A stretch of DNA of 64,000 bases from Apiosordaria backusii (taxonomy: Eukaryota; Ascomycota; Sordariomycetes; Sordariales; Lasiosphaeriaceae), in contig JAUKTV010000002.1 of NCBI GenBank assembly GCA_030549205.1, positions 3,815,362 to 3,879,361 on the forward strand, written 5' to 3'. The translations under genes and the position numbers were made by a program. The notes under the pieces are model-generated. The model saw only the letters and a program-made list of their open reading frames with translations, was not told the origin of the DNA and ran no database searches. Every line of letters begins with the position of its first letter. Within the stretch, counting starts at the first letter, position 1. Of this stretch, positions 52,441 through 61,710 are shown in pieces.

Positions 52441-54742
52441 TTTATATAAAGTTAATATTCGACTAACTTTCTATTTTCTTTTACCATTAATATTTTTAAA
52501 CTTAAGATTTCTATTCTTTTAATTTAATAAAGGATTATTTAAATATTTATATAATTAGAAAATCTAAATTATATATTAATTATTAAGTAACTTTAATTAA
52601 TAAAAATATTTAATTATTTTTTTAATTTTAAAATAGTAATAAATAAAAGAAACATTAAATTTATTATTATGTTTATTAATAGATTATATTTTTTTAATAA
52701 AAAGTAAGATTTATATTGGTATTAATTGGTTTATTTAACTTACTTTTTATATAATTTAATAATATATTTTTTACTAAGTTAATATATTTTTTTAAATATA
52801 AAAAGTATTATTATATTTTTTTATAATTAAATAATTAAGGTATTATTCTTTATATTAAATTAATATATCAAGATTAATTTTAATAAACTAATATTAAAAA
52901 TCTTATTAAAACTTCATAAAGTTTAAAATTAATACTATTATATAATATTAAATTTTAAATTATATTTATTATAAGTAAGGCCATTAATTAATAATTTTAA
53001 ATATAATTAATAAATAAATAAAGTTATTAATTAAAGTATTAATTTATAACTTTAATTTATTTTTTAATCTATAAATAATTAAAATTAGAAAGTTTTTATG
53101 TAATATTTATAATTTTTAATAGTTTATTTATAAAATCGGTAATAAATTATAGACCTTTATTATAAGCAATTTAAATCAGTATTTTAAATATTTTAAAAAG
53201 GACTTTATAATAATAAAAAGTAATATCCTTTACAGTCGTATTAATTAATATACTTTTAATATATTAATTAGAAAATATAATAATAATTATATATATAATG
53301 TATATTTAAGTATAGGTAATATTTATATTCTTCTACTTTTTATTGCCTCTTTTTAATACAGCTATTATTATATTAGTTAGTTTAAAGTATTTACAATAAT
53401 TTAACCTTAAGATTTAATATTTATAGGTTTTTAATATAATAAATTATATATTATTATTATATTAATATTATCTTTTAATTATTAAATTGTATAAAATAAA
53501 CTTATATTTAATATTATAATTGATTAAATTTTAATATAATAAATAATATAGGAAAGGAATATAGTAAATAATACAGGAAAGGAATATAATAAATAATATA
53601 GTAAAGAAATAGTAAAGAAAAGTAAATAGAATTCTGTTTAACTTTATATAAATATTCATATTTAATTTTAATATAAATTAGTAAAGGAATTATTAGCGTA
53701 ATTATAAATAATTTAACAATAAAGAAAAGGTTTAATTATAATGTTGTTATATAAATTTATTATTAAATTTAATAGCAGAAAGTTTAATTATATAATAAAT
53801 ATATAATAAGTATATAATAAATATATAATTATAACGGTAGCTTTAAGTAATTTAAGCAGTATATTAAATTAATTATAAAGACAATTAACGTTAAGTATAG
53901 CTTTTAAAAGCTCTACTTTTTAAAAAGATATAAAATTTAAAAAGTTAAATTTTAAAGTAATTAAATTATAATTATTTTAATAAAATTAAAATATTTTTAT
54001 AGTTAAATAAAATTAAAGATTACTTTTAAAAAGACTATATAATTATATTTAAAATAAAAATAAATAATAATATCGTTAATATCAACTTTATAATAATCTT
54101 TATATACTTTTAATATTCTATATATATAACATTTTTAAAACCTATAAAAATAATTTAAAAGATTTCTAAATTAATTAATATAAATTAATTTATATATAAA
54201 AAATAAATATTTGATTAATAAAAAAAGCTTAAACTTTATAACTATAATGTATATTTTATTATATAAAGTTTAAATAATATTTAATTATAAAGGGAAAAAA
54301 GTACTAATTTTAAATAACGCCTTTATTAAATTATTAAAAGTCGATAATTATATATTTTTAATTAATTATTTTTTAAATAATAAAAATAAAGTATAAAAAA
54401 AAAAATTTATTTATTAAAAAACATTTTACTATATTTATTAAAGTTTTTAAATCTTTAATTAAAAACCTTTTAATTTTATTTATTTAATAAATAAATACAA
54501 ACTATAAAATATTATAAATGAAATTCTTTTTAAAATATTCTTTTCTTAAAGAAGTAAATAAATATAAATTATTTTAAAACTTTATTATTAATTATTAATT
54601 AAGTTAATATATATGTATTATTTAAGTAATATATTACTTTTTTTTTTTTTCTTTTATTAAAGTTTTAGAGGCTTTTTAAGAAATTAAAAGAAATAATATT
54701 TTATTTTATAATCGGTTATATATATATATATATATATCTATT
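52441..54742. other. Very AT-rich decayed sequence, no gene
   Basis: Nothing recognised except a partial reverse R1 at about 53270-53932 (ending AAAAGCTCTACTTTTTAAAA), a poly-T run near 54630-54650 and a TA microsatellite at 54717-54737. The TA run also flanks the other side of SINE copy 5 at 62519-62537, so it is probably that SINE's target. Confidence 0.55.
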
Positions 54743-55070
54743 AAAATAATAGTAAATATTTATGAAATATTATAGTAAATTAAAAGTTAATTTATTTATA
54801 TTTAATTATAGAGGTTACTATATATACACTATATGGTGTCACAGACCAACCATATAGCACGGCCAGGTGGAGACTGCAGCTAGCCATGTCTGCCAATCGG
54901 AGGAAGGAGACACGGCGGCAGGGCTGCAGGGTAGGACAAGGCTCACTGCTTGGCAAAGGTGAGCCGGATCACCAGGCTCACCAGGTGAGCATGGTGAGTT
55001 CTGAGGGATCACCACCGATCACTAGTGAGCCGGAGTGATCCAGGTACGGAGGTACTTAGGGATTCATGGT

Positions 55071-55080
55071 CTATATATAC
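55071..55080 (+). promoter_or_regulatory. TATA box of the 5' LTR
   Basis: CTATATATAC, followed by GC-rich GGGGGAA. It lies about 40 nt upstream of the predicted transcript start at about 55113, which is also where the self-priming sequence begins. Confidence 0.7.
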
Positions 55081-55112
55081 GGGGGAACTAGATAGCTTGT
55101 AGATAGTTCCGC

Positions 55113-55122
55113 AGTATGCAAT
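55113..55122 (+). promoter_or_regulatory. Predicted transcript 5' end and self-primer
   Basis: AGTATGCAAT in the LTR can pair with 55263-55272 just after the LTR: nine Watson-Crick pairs and one G-U. This placement near the expected transcription start is what Tf1-type self-priming requires. Confidence 0.6.
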
Positions 55123-55295
55123 CACAGCTTGTATCCACGGTATCTTGTGTTTACATTGAGACATCTTGTTGTGCACTGTTTAGCTGCACCGAACCATTAT
55201 TATCAGAAGTTACCTTCAACTGTGTATCCCTTTCAGAGGTTCTGATCAGGGGTTCGTCACACGTTGCATACTCACTTCAACTCTGTCACGGATAA
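55116..55295 (+). CDS. Leader upstream ORF, 59 codons
   Basis: An ATG-initiated frame starts within the self-primer sequence, runs across the LTR/PBS boundary and stops 19 nt before the Gag start. If transcription begins at about 55113 the ATG is only about 3 nt from the cap and would mostly be skipped. If the start is further upstream, this frame would lower Gag translation. No family similarity recognised; it may be accidental. The same frame in the 3' LTR (from 62026) runs out into flanking DNA. Confidence 0.3.
   Translation: MQSQLVSTVSCVYIETSCCALFSCTEPLLSEVTFNCVSLSEVLIRGSSHVAYSLQLCHG
55262..55273 (+). promoter_or_regulatory. Primer binding site (self-priming type)
   Basis: CGTTGCATACTC follows the LTR end directly. 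Positions 55263-55272 are complementary to 55113-55122 in the LTR. From what I know of tRNA 3' ends I could not place a match, but I could not search tRNAs systematically. Confidence 0.6.
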
Positions 55296-55314
55296 GTTGA
55301 AGGTACCCATCACC

Positions 55315-57447
55315 ATGGCGGACAACAAAGAAAGCCCCCAAGCCATTCTGGCCCGACTCAACGCTCGCGTCAAGGAGCTCGAGGATGCGGTTCAACAGAC
55401 CCAGGACCAAGTCGTCGCCGTTGGTCACCTGGATCACCGCGGTAGCCAGCTGGCCAAGATCGAGGCCCCCGAACGCTATGGTGGCGGAAAAGGGGAGCTG
55501 GGAGGGTTCCTGATCCAGCTCAAGACCTATTTTCGGTACTATCCCACTCGTTTCCCTGACGAGGAGTCCAAGGTCACCTATGCGGCATCTCGACTCAAGG
55601 ACAAGGCTCTTGCGTGGTTTGAGCCCATCCTGGACGACTATTACGAGAACGACGACGCAGGCATCAGGAAGGATATCACTAGGGAATGCTTCGAGACCTT
55701 CAAGAAGTTCGAAACCCGCATCAAGGAAGTCTTCGGAGAGTACGATGAAGCTCGCCGAGCCCAGGAGAGACTCGCCAACTTGCGCCAAACCCGGTCGGCA
55801 GCTGACTATGCTGCCACCTTCAAGACCGACGCCCTGCGCAGCGAGATCAATGACGAAGGCTTGATGCAGCTTTTCTACAACGGACTCAAGGACGAGGTGA
55901 AGGACGAACTATACAAAGAAGAGAGACCGGACACCATCGACAAGTACATCGCTGCAGCCATTCGTATCGACGACCGGCAGTTCCAACGCCGGATGGAGAA
56001 AAGAGGAACGCGTGCAAACCCAGGACAGCACCGTGGCTCTGGAGGCTACCGAGCCAACGACAAGAGGAAACGCTACACCACGAGCGTGTCTGGAACCACT
56101 CACGCGGGACCTATGGAAATTGACGCAGCTCAGAGGCAGTTCAAAGGGAAGAACGATGTCAAATGCTTCAACTGCGGGAAGATCGGGCATTTTAAGAGAG
56201 ACTGTCGGGCGCCCAAGCAACTCAAGTGGAAAGGGAAGGAGGTGGCGGCAGCTACGACATCCCGACGCATCGTGGAGATCTCAAGCATTGAGTACGGCAA
56301 CGATGGATTCCTGGACTCAGCGGACGACTACACCGACAGCGATTACGGGTATGAGGCCCAGGAAGGAGAGTTAACGGTTGACTCGGAGGGGGAGGACCTC
56401 GTCGTGGGACAGGAACGACCGGTCGGAGGAGCCGCTGGGCAACAAGAGAGCACTGCTCCGGGACCCTCTGGGGAAACCTTACAACGATTGGGACGAGTTT
56501 TCGCCACGGGTACAACCAACACTCAGGACTCGACCACAGAAACAACTCTACAACAGGCCAGGGAACGAGTTCAAAGACTCGAGGAAGGGGTGGAAGAACT
56601 TCGGAACCAGCGAGAAGCGATTGAACAACACTACCGCGACCTCGAGGACAAGGTGGCGCAAGCCACGACCGACAACCCACCGCTTGCACAGCTCAGGCAG
56701 GGCGATGAACACTGGATCATTCCGGAGGAAGAGTTCGTTGGAGGCCTTATGCGGCTCAACGAGTACGGAGAGACTTGGGATGAGTTCTGGGCGACGCGAC
56801 CAGTGGCCAGCGTGGGACTCGCACTGGCGCCAGGAGAGATCCCAGCTCACAGGTGGTATATTCCTTGCGAAGGAGACACACCACAGGTTCACCCAAGACA
56901 CCCAGAGCACAGGAGAGTGCCATGGTTCCAGTGCATCGCTCACGGATGCGCGGAACACTACCAGTCGAAAGCCCTTAACAGGCATTGGCCGATCAGGGAG
57001 GTTACCCAGACAGGACAACCAGCACCAGTATCGGGGACACTCGCAAGATGGGGAGCTCCGGACGAGGAATTAAACGACTACTTCTTGTGGAGACAAGGAG
57101 ACCCGGTTCGACCCGACAATATTCGACAGGTCATTCAGTTTTGGCCAAGAGAAGCCCGATGCTGCGTGAATAACCTCGATAAGGACATGGCTTATTGCCC
57201 AAGCAAGGATTGCGCACTTCACTTGAGAATGAAGGTGCGGGCGTACCACGCGGAGAGAAATACTACATGGGGGGAAGCCTATGGGATAGATGAACGCCCA
57301 TCTGACAGCGAGGAATGGAAAGAGGCCCAACGACAATGGTTAGCCGGTTTCGAGCTGCTGGACAGTTCGGCGAAGGAGGACGCTCTGGAGGCTCAACAAC
57401 AGTCGGGAAAAGGGCCACGGCCTTTCGCGGAGGCCGCAAACCTCTAA
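55315..57447 (+). CDS. gag: Gag polyprotein of the chromovirus (710 aa)
   Basis: Capsid/nucleocapsid precursor that would assemble cytoplasmic virus-like particles around element RNA. I start it at the ATG in CACCATGG, a strong Kozak context; the frame is open 51 nt further upstream but has no ATG there. Order: short coiled coil (about 12-36); Ty3-type capsid domain (about 49-225, with APERYGG and KALAWFEPIL); basic linker; zinc knuckle CX2CX4HX4C at C284-C297; acidic stretch (about 330-375); coiled coil (about 413-450); then a Trp-rich Cys/His segment with C518, C540-X2-H543-X-C545-X2-H548, C616-C617 and C628-X4-C633-X2-H636. Most chromovirus Gags end soon after the knuckle, so about 410 extra residues are unusual. 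The last 133 nt overlap Pol, and most product should end at TAA 57445-57447. Confidence 0.94.
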   Translation: MADNKESPQAILARLNARVKELEDAVQQTQDQVVAVGHLDHRGSQLAKIEAPERYGGGKGELGGFLIQLKTYFRYYPTRFPDEESKVTYAASRLKDKALAWFEPILDDYYENDDAGIRKDITRECFETFKKFETRIKEVFGEYDEARRAQERLANLRQTRSAADYAATFKTDALRSEINDEGLMQLFYNGLKDEVKDELYKEERPDTIDKYIAAAIRIDDRQFQRRMEKRGTRANPGQHRGSGGYRANDKRKRYTTSVSGTTHAGPMEIDAAQRQFKGKNDVKCFNCGKIGHFKRDCRAPKQLKWKGKEVAAATTSRRIVEISSIEYGNDGFLDSADDYTDSDYGYEAQEGELTVDSEGEDLVVGQERPVGGAAGQQESTAPGPSGETLQRLGRVFATGTTNTQDSTTETTLQQARERVQRLEEGVEELRNQREAIEQHYRDLEDKVAQATTDNPPLAQLRQGDEHWIIPEEEFVGGLMRLNEYGETWDEFWATRPVASVGLALAPGEIPAHRWYIPCEGDTPQVHPRHPEHRRVPWFQCIAHGCAEHYQSKALNRHWPIREVTQTGQPAPVSGTLARWGAPDEELNDYFLWRQGDPVRPDNIRQVIQFWPREARCCVNNLDKDMAYCPSKDCALHLRMKVRAYHAERNTTWGEAYGIDERPSDSEEWKEAQRQWLAGFELLDSSAKEDALEAQQQSGKGPRPFAEAANL

Positions 57448-60400
57448 AGGACCACGAGCTACACATCAGCGAGGTCGCTGCTGTACAGAGGAGGGGCATG
57501 AAAGACAAAAGATTGCGAGTAGCAGCGCGTTGGAAGGGTTTCCAAACGCAAGCACTCGTGGACAGTGGAGCAGAAGCGGACTTGATTTCACCAAGATTTG
57601 TGCAACAAGCCCGGGTTCCATGGAAAAAGAAGGAGGAAGAGGTCGTCATGAAGGGACCCTTCCCTACACAGTTGGTAACCAGAGAGACGTTGCCACTGGA
57701 CATCACAGTGTCAGGAAAAACAACGACAGTGATTTTCGACATCGTGGATATGGGGCCAGAGAAGGACATGATCCTAGGGCAGCCATGGCACGAGGACTAC
57801 GACCCAGACATCCGTTGGAAGGATGGTGGCCACCTACGACCGAGGACATATCGGGAGTATCCAACCAACGATGGGAGATCAGGAGCACGGCAGGAGCAGA
57901 GTGCAAGACAAGCACCCTCCACGGCACCACCGCAAGAGACACGAGAAATATTGGTGTACTCGATCGACACAGGCGGCAAGATCGAAGAAGTAGGGTTGGT
58001 AGGAACAGTTGCGTTGGTGGAGATTGCGGCAGCAATGAAGGACAAATACGCTTATTACAACAACTTGAAGAAAAGCGAGAAAAAGGAGGTACCGCCGGAA
58101 TATCAAGGGCATCCGGCGTTCACAGCAAAACACCTTCAGGGTCTACCGGATAGGGGACCATGGGACCACGAAATCAAGCTCAAAGACGGAGCAAAACTCA
58201 AGCTTTTTCAGGTCTACCACACCAACGACAAACAGAGTGAGGAGTTGCGGAAGTATTTGGACGAGAATCTCAAGAGAGGACACATCAGACCATCCACATC
58301 GCCAGCTGGATATCCTGTTTTCTTCGTGCCGAAGAAGGATGGGAGTCCACGACTGTGTGTGGATTATCGACAGCTGAATCAGGAAACGGTGAAGAACGGT
58401 TACCCACTACCGCTGATTTCGCGGCTGCGAAGTCAACTGTCAGGGGCACGATGGTTCACCAGGCTTGATATGCCAGTCGGGTACGCGCACATACGAATCA
58501 AGGAGGGAGACGAATGGAAGACGGCTTTTCGCACACCTTACGGGCATTTCGAGTATCTCGTTATGCCGTTCGGGCTCACAAATGCACCAGCAACCTTCCA
58601 GGCCCTCGTTGATCACACGATTCGCCAGTATCTCGACAAAACAGCAGTTTGCTACCTCGACGACGTTCTCATCTACTCACGCACTCTGGAAGAACACAAA
58701 CAGCACGTCAAGGAAATTTTGGACGCGCTACATGGAGCAGGACTATCGGTCAACAAGGACAAGAGCGAGTTCCATGTGCAGGAAACGGTCTATCTCGGGT
58801 ATCTGATCTCGCCGGGAGAAGTGCGAATGGAACCAGGGAAGATCGCGGCAGTCAAGGACTGGCCGAGACCACAGGGAGAAACACCCGAACAGCTGAAAAC
58901 AAGAGTTCGAGAATTTCTGGGATTCACCAATTTTTATCGAATGTTCATACGGAACTACGGCGCCATTGCAAAACCATTGAACGACCTAACCAAGAAGGAC
59001 GCCGAGTTCAAGTGGAAAGAAGAACAGGAAGAGGCTTTTCAAGCCATCAAGAACGCCATTACGGCGGACCCAGTACTCAAGCTTCCGGATCCAGGACGAC
59101 CTTTCGAAGTTGAGACAGACGCTTCCGACTACGCCATAGGAGGACAGCTAGGACAACGAGACCAGGACGGGAAGTTGCACCCGGTAGCATTCTTTTCGAA
59201 AAAGCTGGAGGGACCACGCAAGAACTACCCAATCCACGACAAGGAGCTGCTTGCCATCATTGAGGCTTTCGAGGAATGGAGACCCTATCTCAGCGGGACC
59301 AACTACGAGGTACAGGTCTACACGGATCACAAAAACTTGAAGTATTTCACCACTACCAAGGTCCTCAACGCCAGGCAAGGCAGGTGGTCAGAATTCCTGT
59401 CTGAGTTCAATTTTCAGATTCATTACAAGAAGGGATCCGAGAACGCGAGAGCGGACGCTCTAAGCAGAAGGGCGGACCACCACGAAGAGAAAGTGGCGGA
59501 GGAGTCACCACCATTGCTGCAGGAGACAGCAGAAGGCACACTGAGGCACCCGCTCCAGCAGTGGGCTGAGTGTTGCGCGGTGTACCGAGAAGAATCAACA
59601 GCCAACAAGTATCAGAGCAACATCGGCAGTGACGAGCAGGAACGACGGGCTGAACTGGAATCTTTGGGGATCCAGAAGGACGACAATTACCGGCTCTGGT
59701 ATCACAATCGAGCTTATGTCGAACCAGAACAGCGGAAGGCATTGATTCAGGAGATCCACGAGTCGAAGCTCGGAGGACACATGGGAGTGGCCAAAACAAC
59801 AGAAAAGGTCAAACAACACTTCAATTGGCCAGGACTGAGGAAGGATGTTGAGGAAACGCTGCGAGAATGTGACCTTTGCAGGAGAACGAAGGCAGAGAGA
59901 CACAAGCCTTACGGATTCTTGGAGCCATTACCAGTGGCAGAACAACCATGGAGCTCAGTGACAATGGACTTTATCACCAAGCTACCACATTCCAAGGACA
60001 CGGTCACAGGAGTCAAGTATGACAGCATCCTCACGATCGTCGACAGACTCACCAAGTGGGCATATTTCTTGCCCTACAGGGAGACTTGGACGGCGGAACA
60101 ATTGGCGGATGTGGTGTTTCGGAACGTTACGGCGACACACACATGGCCAAGGGAATTCATTACGGACCGCGATACCAAGTTTGTGTCGAAGTTTTGGAAG
60201 GCTCTAATGGAGCAAGTAGGAGTGAAGAGCAAGGCGTCGTCAGCGTATCACCCACAGACGGACGGCCAGACGGAGAGGCTTAACCAGATTGTTGAACAGT
60301 ACCTTCGGAACTACATCAATTTCGAACAAGACAACTGGGTTGAACTCTTACCAGCAGCACAGCTCGCGTACAATACGGCACCTACGGAGACAACCAGGGT

Positions 60401-61064
60401 CACACCATTCTTCGCAAACTACGGTTTCGAGGCGGATCTACGGCAAGGACCAGAGGCAAGAGTGCCTAGGGCGGCAGCAAAAGCAGGGAAGCTACACATG
60501 CTGCACGCCAAACTCAAGGAAGAACTCGAGTTCGTTCGGGAACGCATGCGCAAGTACTACAACGTCAAACGGCTCGAGGGACCTCGCTTGAAGAGGGGGG
60601 ATAAAGTGTTTCTTTCAACACGGAATTTGCGCACAAAACGACCAAGTAAAAAGCTGGACCACAGGAGGGTGGGACCTTTTACGGTCGAGGAGAAAATATC
60701 GGAAACAGCATTCAGGCTTAAGCTACCAAGTACTATGCGGCTACGGTCAAGCGTCTTCCACATTTCACTCTTGGAACCGGCACCACGGGCTGCCAGCCCA
60801 GACACACAAGTAGAAGCCGAGGACGAAGAAGAAGAGTACGACGTGGAAGAGGTACTGGACTCTCGCATTAGTAGCGGACAACTGGAGTATTTAGTCAGCT
60901 GGCTGGACTACCCGGACACAGACAACTCATGGGAACCAGCAATGAACCTCAACTGCCCTGAGAAACTGGAGGAATTTCACCGAAGGAACCCTGATCGACC
61001 GGGGGCACGGGGTCAGCCAGCCAGTCGAAGCCAGAAAAGGGCTCGAAGGCCACGCCGGGGCTAG
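57315..61064 (+). CDS. pol: Pol: protease, RT, RNase H, integrase, chromodomain
   Basis: Copies and integrates the element. Open from 57306 in the -1 frame relative to Gag. Probably made as Gag-Pol by frameshifting at 57405-57411 rather than from ATG 57315, which numbers the residues here. Protease: LVDSGA (D83), with ILGQPW at 153-158. RT: about 310-500, LDM (D385), MPFGLTNAPATF, YLDD (447-450). RNase H: TDAS (D602), E644, TDHK (D671), D714. Integrase zinc finger: H815, H822, C852, C855. Core: D885, D951, E987, exact D,D35E spacing. GPF motif: 1120-1122. C-terminal chromodomain: about 1175-1228, with aromatic-cage residues Y1175, W1196, Y1199 retained, predicting binding to methylated H3K9. 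Motif A reads LDMPVGYAHI, a slightly unusual variant. No stops or frameshifts. Confidence 0.97.
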   Translation: MERGPTTMVSRFRAAGQFGEGGRSGGSTTVGKRATAFRGGRKPLKDHELHISEVAAVQRRGMKDKRLRVAARWKGFQTQALVDSGAEADLISPRFVQQARVPWKKKEEEVVMKGPFPTQLVTRETLPLDITVSGKTTTVIFDIVDMGPEKDMILGQPWHEDYDPDIRWKDGGHLRPRTYREYPTNDGRSGARQEQSARQAPSTAPPQETREILVYSIDTGGKIEEVGLVGTVALVEIAAAMKDKYAYYNNLKKSEKKEVPPEYQGHPAFTAKHLQGLPDRGPWDHEIKLKDGAKLKLFQVYHTNDKQSEELRKYLDENLKRGHIRPSTSPAGYPVFFVPKKDGSPRLCVDYRQLNQETVKNGYPLPLISRLRSQLSGARWFTRLDMPVGYAHIRIKEGDEWKTAFRTPYGHFEYLVMPFGLTNAPATFQALVDHTIRQYLDKTAVCYLDDVLIYSRTLEEHKQHVKEILDALHGAGLSVNKDKSEFHVQETVYLGYLISPGEVRMEPGKIAAVKDWPRPQGETPEQLKTRVREFLGFTNFYRMFIRNYGAIAKPLNDLTKKDAEFKWKEEQEEAFQAIKNAITADPVLKLPDPGRPFEVETDASDYAIGGQLGQRDQDGKLHPVAFFSKKLEGPRKNYPIHDKELLAIIEAFEEWRPYLSGTNYEVQVYTDHKNLKYFTTTKVLNARQGRWSEFLSEFNFQIHYKKGSENARADALSRRADHHEEKVAEESPPLLQETAEGTLRHPLQQWAECCAVYREESTANKYQSNIGSDEQERRAELESLGIQKDDNYRLWYHNRAYVEPEQRKALIQEIHESKLGGHMGVAKTTEKVKQHFNWPGLRKDVEETLRECDLCRRTKAERHKPYGFLEPLPVAEQPWSSVTMDFITKLPHSKDTVTGVKYDSILTIVDRLTKWAYFLPYRETWTAEQLADVVFRNVTATHTWPREFITDRDTKFVSKFWKALMEQVGVKSKASSAYHPQTDGQTERLNQIVEQYLRNYINFEQDNWVELLPAAQLAYNTAPTETTRVTPFFANYGFEADLRQGPEARVPRAAAKAGKLHMLHAKLKEELEFVRERMRKYYNVKRLEGPRLKRGDKVFLSTRNLRTKRPSKKLDHRRVGPFTVEEKISETAFRLKLPSTMRLRSSVFHISLLEPAPRAASPDTQVEAEDEEEEYDVEEVLDSRISSGQLEYLVSWLDYPDTDNSWEPAMNLNCPEKLEEFHRRNPDRPGARGQPASRSQKRARRPRRG
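57405..57436 (+). promoter_or_regulatory. -1 ribosomal frameshift signal (slippery heptamer plus hairpin)
   Basis: G GGA AAA at 57405-57411 is in the Gag phase required for -1 slippage, and slipping there enters the Pol frame. Six nucleotides later a 6-bp stem forms: CGGCCT 57418-57423 with AGGCCG 57431-57436, loop of 7. Heptamer, spacer and stem fit the standard -1 frameshift layout. The fusion would join Gag residue 699 to Pol, about 1,916 aa in all. Confidence 0.82.
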
Positions 61065-61610
61065 AGGGAGCGGTGCCGACGGCCTCCCAGGCACCTAGCG
61101 ACTGGGCCTGACCAGCCAGGGACTGTTCCCCCAGAGGATCGGCAGGTTCGGGCGAAGTGGGTACTAGACCGTCGACCTCGTCTAGCGACTCCATTCCCCG
61201 ACGAAAGAGTTCCGCACCCCAATCACGCATCGACTCACGCTGTTTGCGTAGACGAGTCAAGGCGCTCAGCGTCTCTGATAAAAGGGTCTCTTTCGCGGCT
61301 ATCTCTTCATCAATTTTCTTTTGTTCCGACAAATTTTTAATCACTACAACCGTTAGCAAAAGAGGGGCCATCGTATAGGGCCCAGGCACCCACAAGAGTC
61401 GGCTACATTCGGCCCATCACACGGCTTGCCCATCCGAACGCAGTTCGAGCAGCGATTTGATCCCTCCTTCATAATACAGCGCTTTTGAGGCTTCGCGCCC
61501 CAACAACGGGAACAAGGCATGACTTCGACACCGCCTTGATCGATCGAGGCGGAGAGGACTTTTCGGTCACGAGTCGTGTCGCGGTAACGTTTCTCTACGC
61601 GGCCCGCCAT
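60949..61610 (-). CDS. Antisense accessory gene: six-cysteine zinc-cluster-like plus coiled-coil protein
   Basis: Lies opposite the Pol end and 3' interval. Proposed exon 1 is 61610-61394, a 50-nt intron 61393-61344, and exon 2 is 61343-60949, giving 203 aa. The intron has GTGGGT, a branch-like GCTAAC and TAG; it joins two minus frames in phase. Exon 1 carries C33-X2-C36-X8-C45-X8-C54-X2-C57-X6-C64, like Zn(II)2Cys6 clusters but with a longer first spacing. Exon 2 carries a coiled coil (about 76-115) and MRDWGAELFRRGMESLDEVD, then a Pro/acidic tail. The last 116 nt overlap the Pol end, including chromodomain codons. A second possible intron (61663-61595: GTAAGT, CTAAC, TAG) would remove ATG 61610 and move the start to ATG 61520. 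I know of no established function; DNA binding or regulation of the element is inference. Confidence 0.55.
61344..61393 (-). other. Predicted intron of the antisense gene
   Basis: 50 nt, a typical short fungal intron: 5' GTGGGT, GCTAAC 8 nt before the 3' TAG. Only this donor keeps the reading phase with exon 2; the nearby GTAGCC and GGTGCC donors lead to stops or the wrong phase. Confidence 0.55.
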
Positions 61611-61710
61611 CGTTAGGCATGTCAAAGCAAGCTTAAGGAGAGAAAGGCGGAGGGATCACTTACGCGGGAAAGGGAACAGCAGCGTTAGGGTATAAGGACA
61701 ACAACGTCGA

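Larger units (their letters stand above)
54837..55261 (+). repeat. 5' LTR of the intact chromovirus
   Basis: 425 bp, TGTCACAG to GTTCGTCACA. U3 contains clustered short inverted motifs, including GCTCACC-A-GGTGAGC centred on 54983 and two GTGAGCCGGA copies. The TATA box is at 55071-55080. R probably begins at about 55113. Confidence 0.96.

Noticed and set aside
55262..55280. tRNA-primed PBS
   Set aside because: I could not place this sequence against any tRNA 3' end I know, while the LTR itself offers a better match at the predicted transcript start.
55246..55788. 180-codon open frame on the minus strand opposite the start of gag
   Set aside because: It is a shadow of the GC-balanced Gag coding sequence and has no protein features of its own. 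The same applies to the other overlapping frames in 55580-60868.
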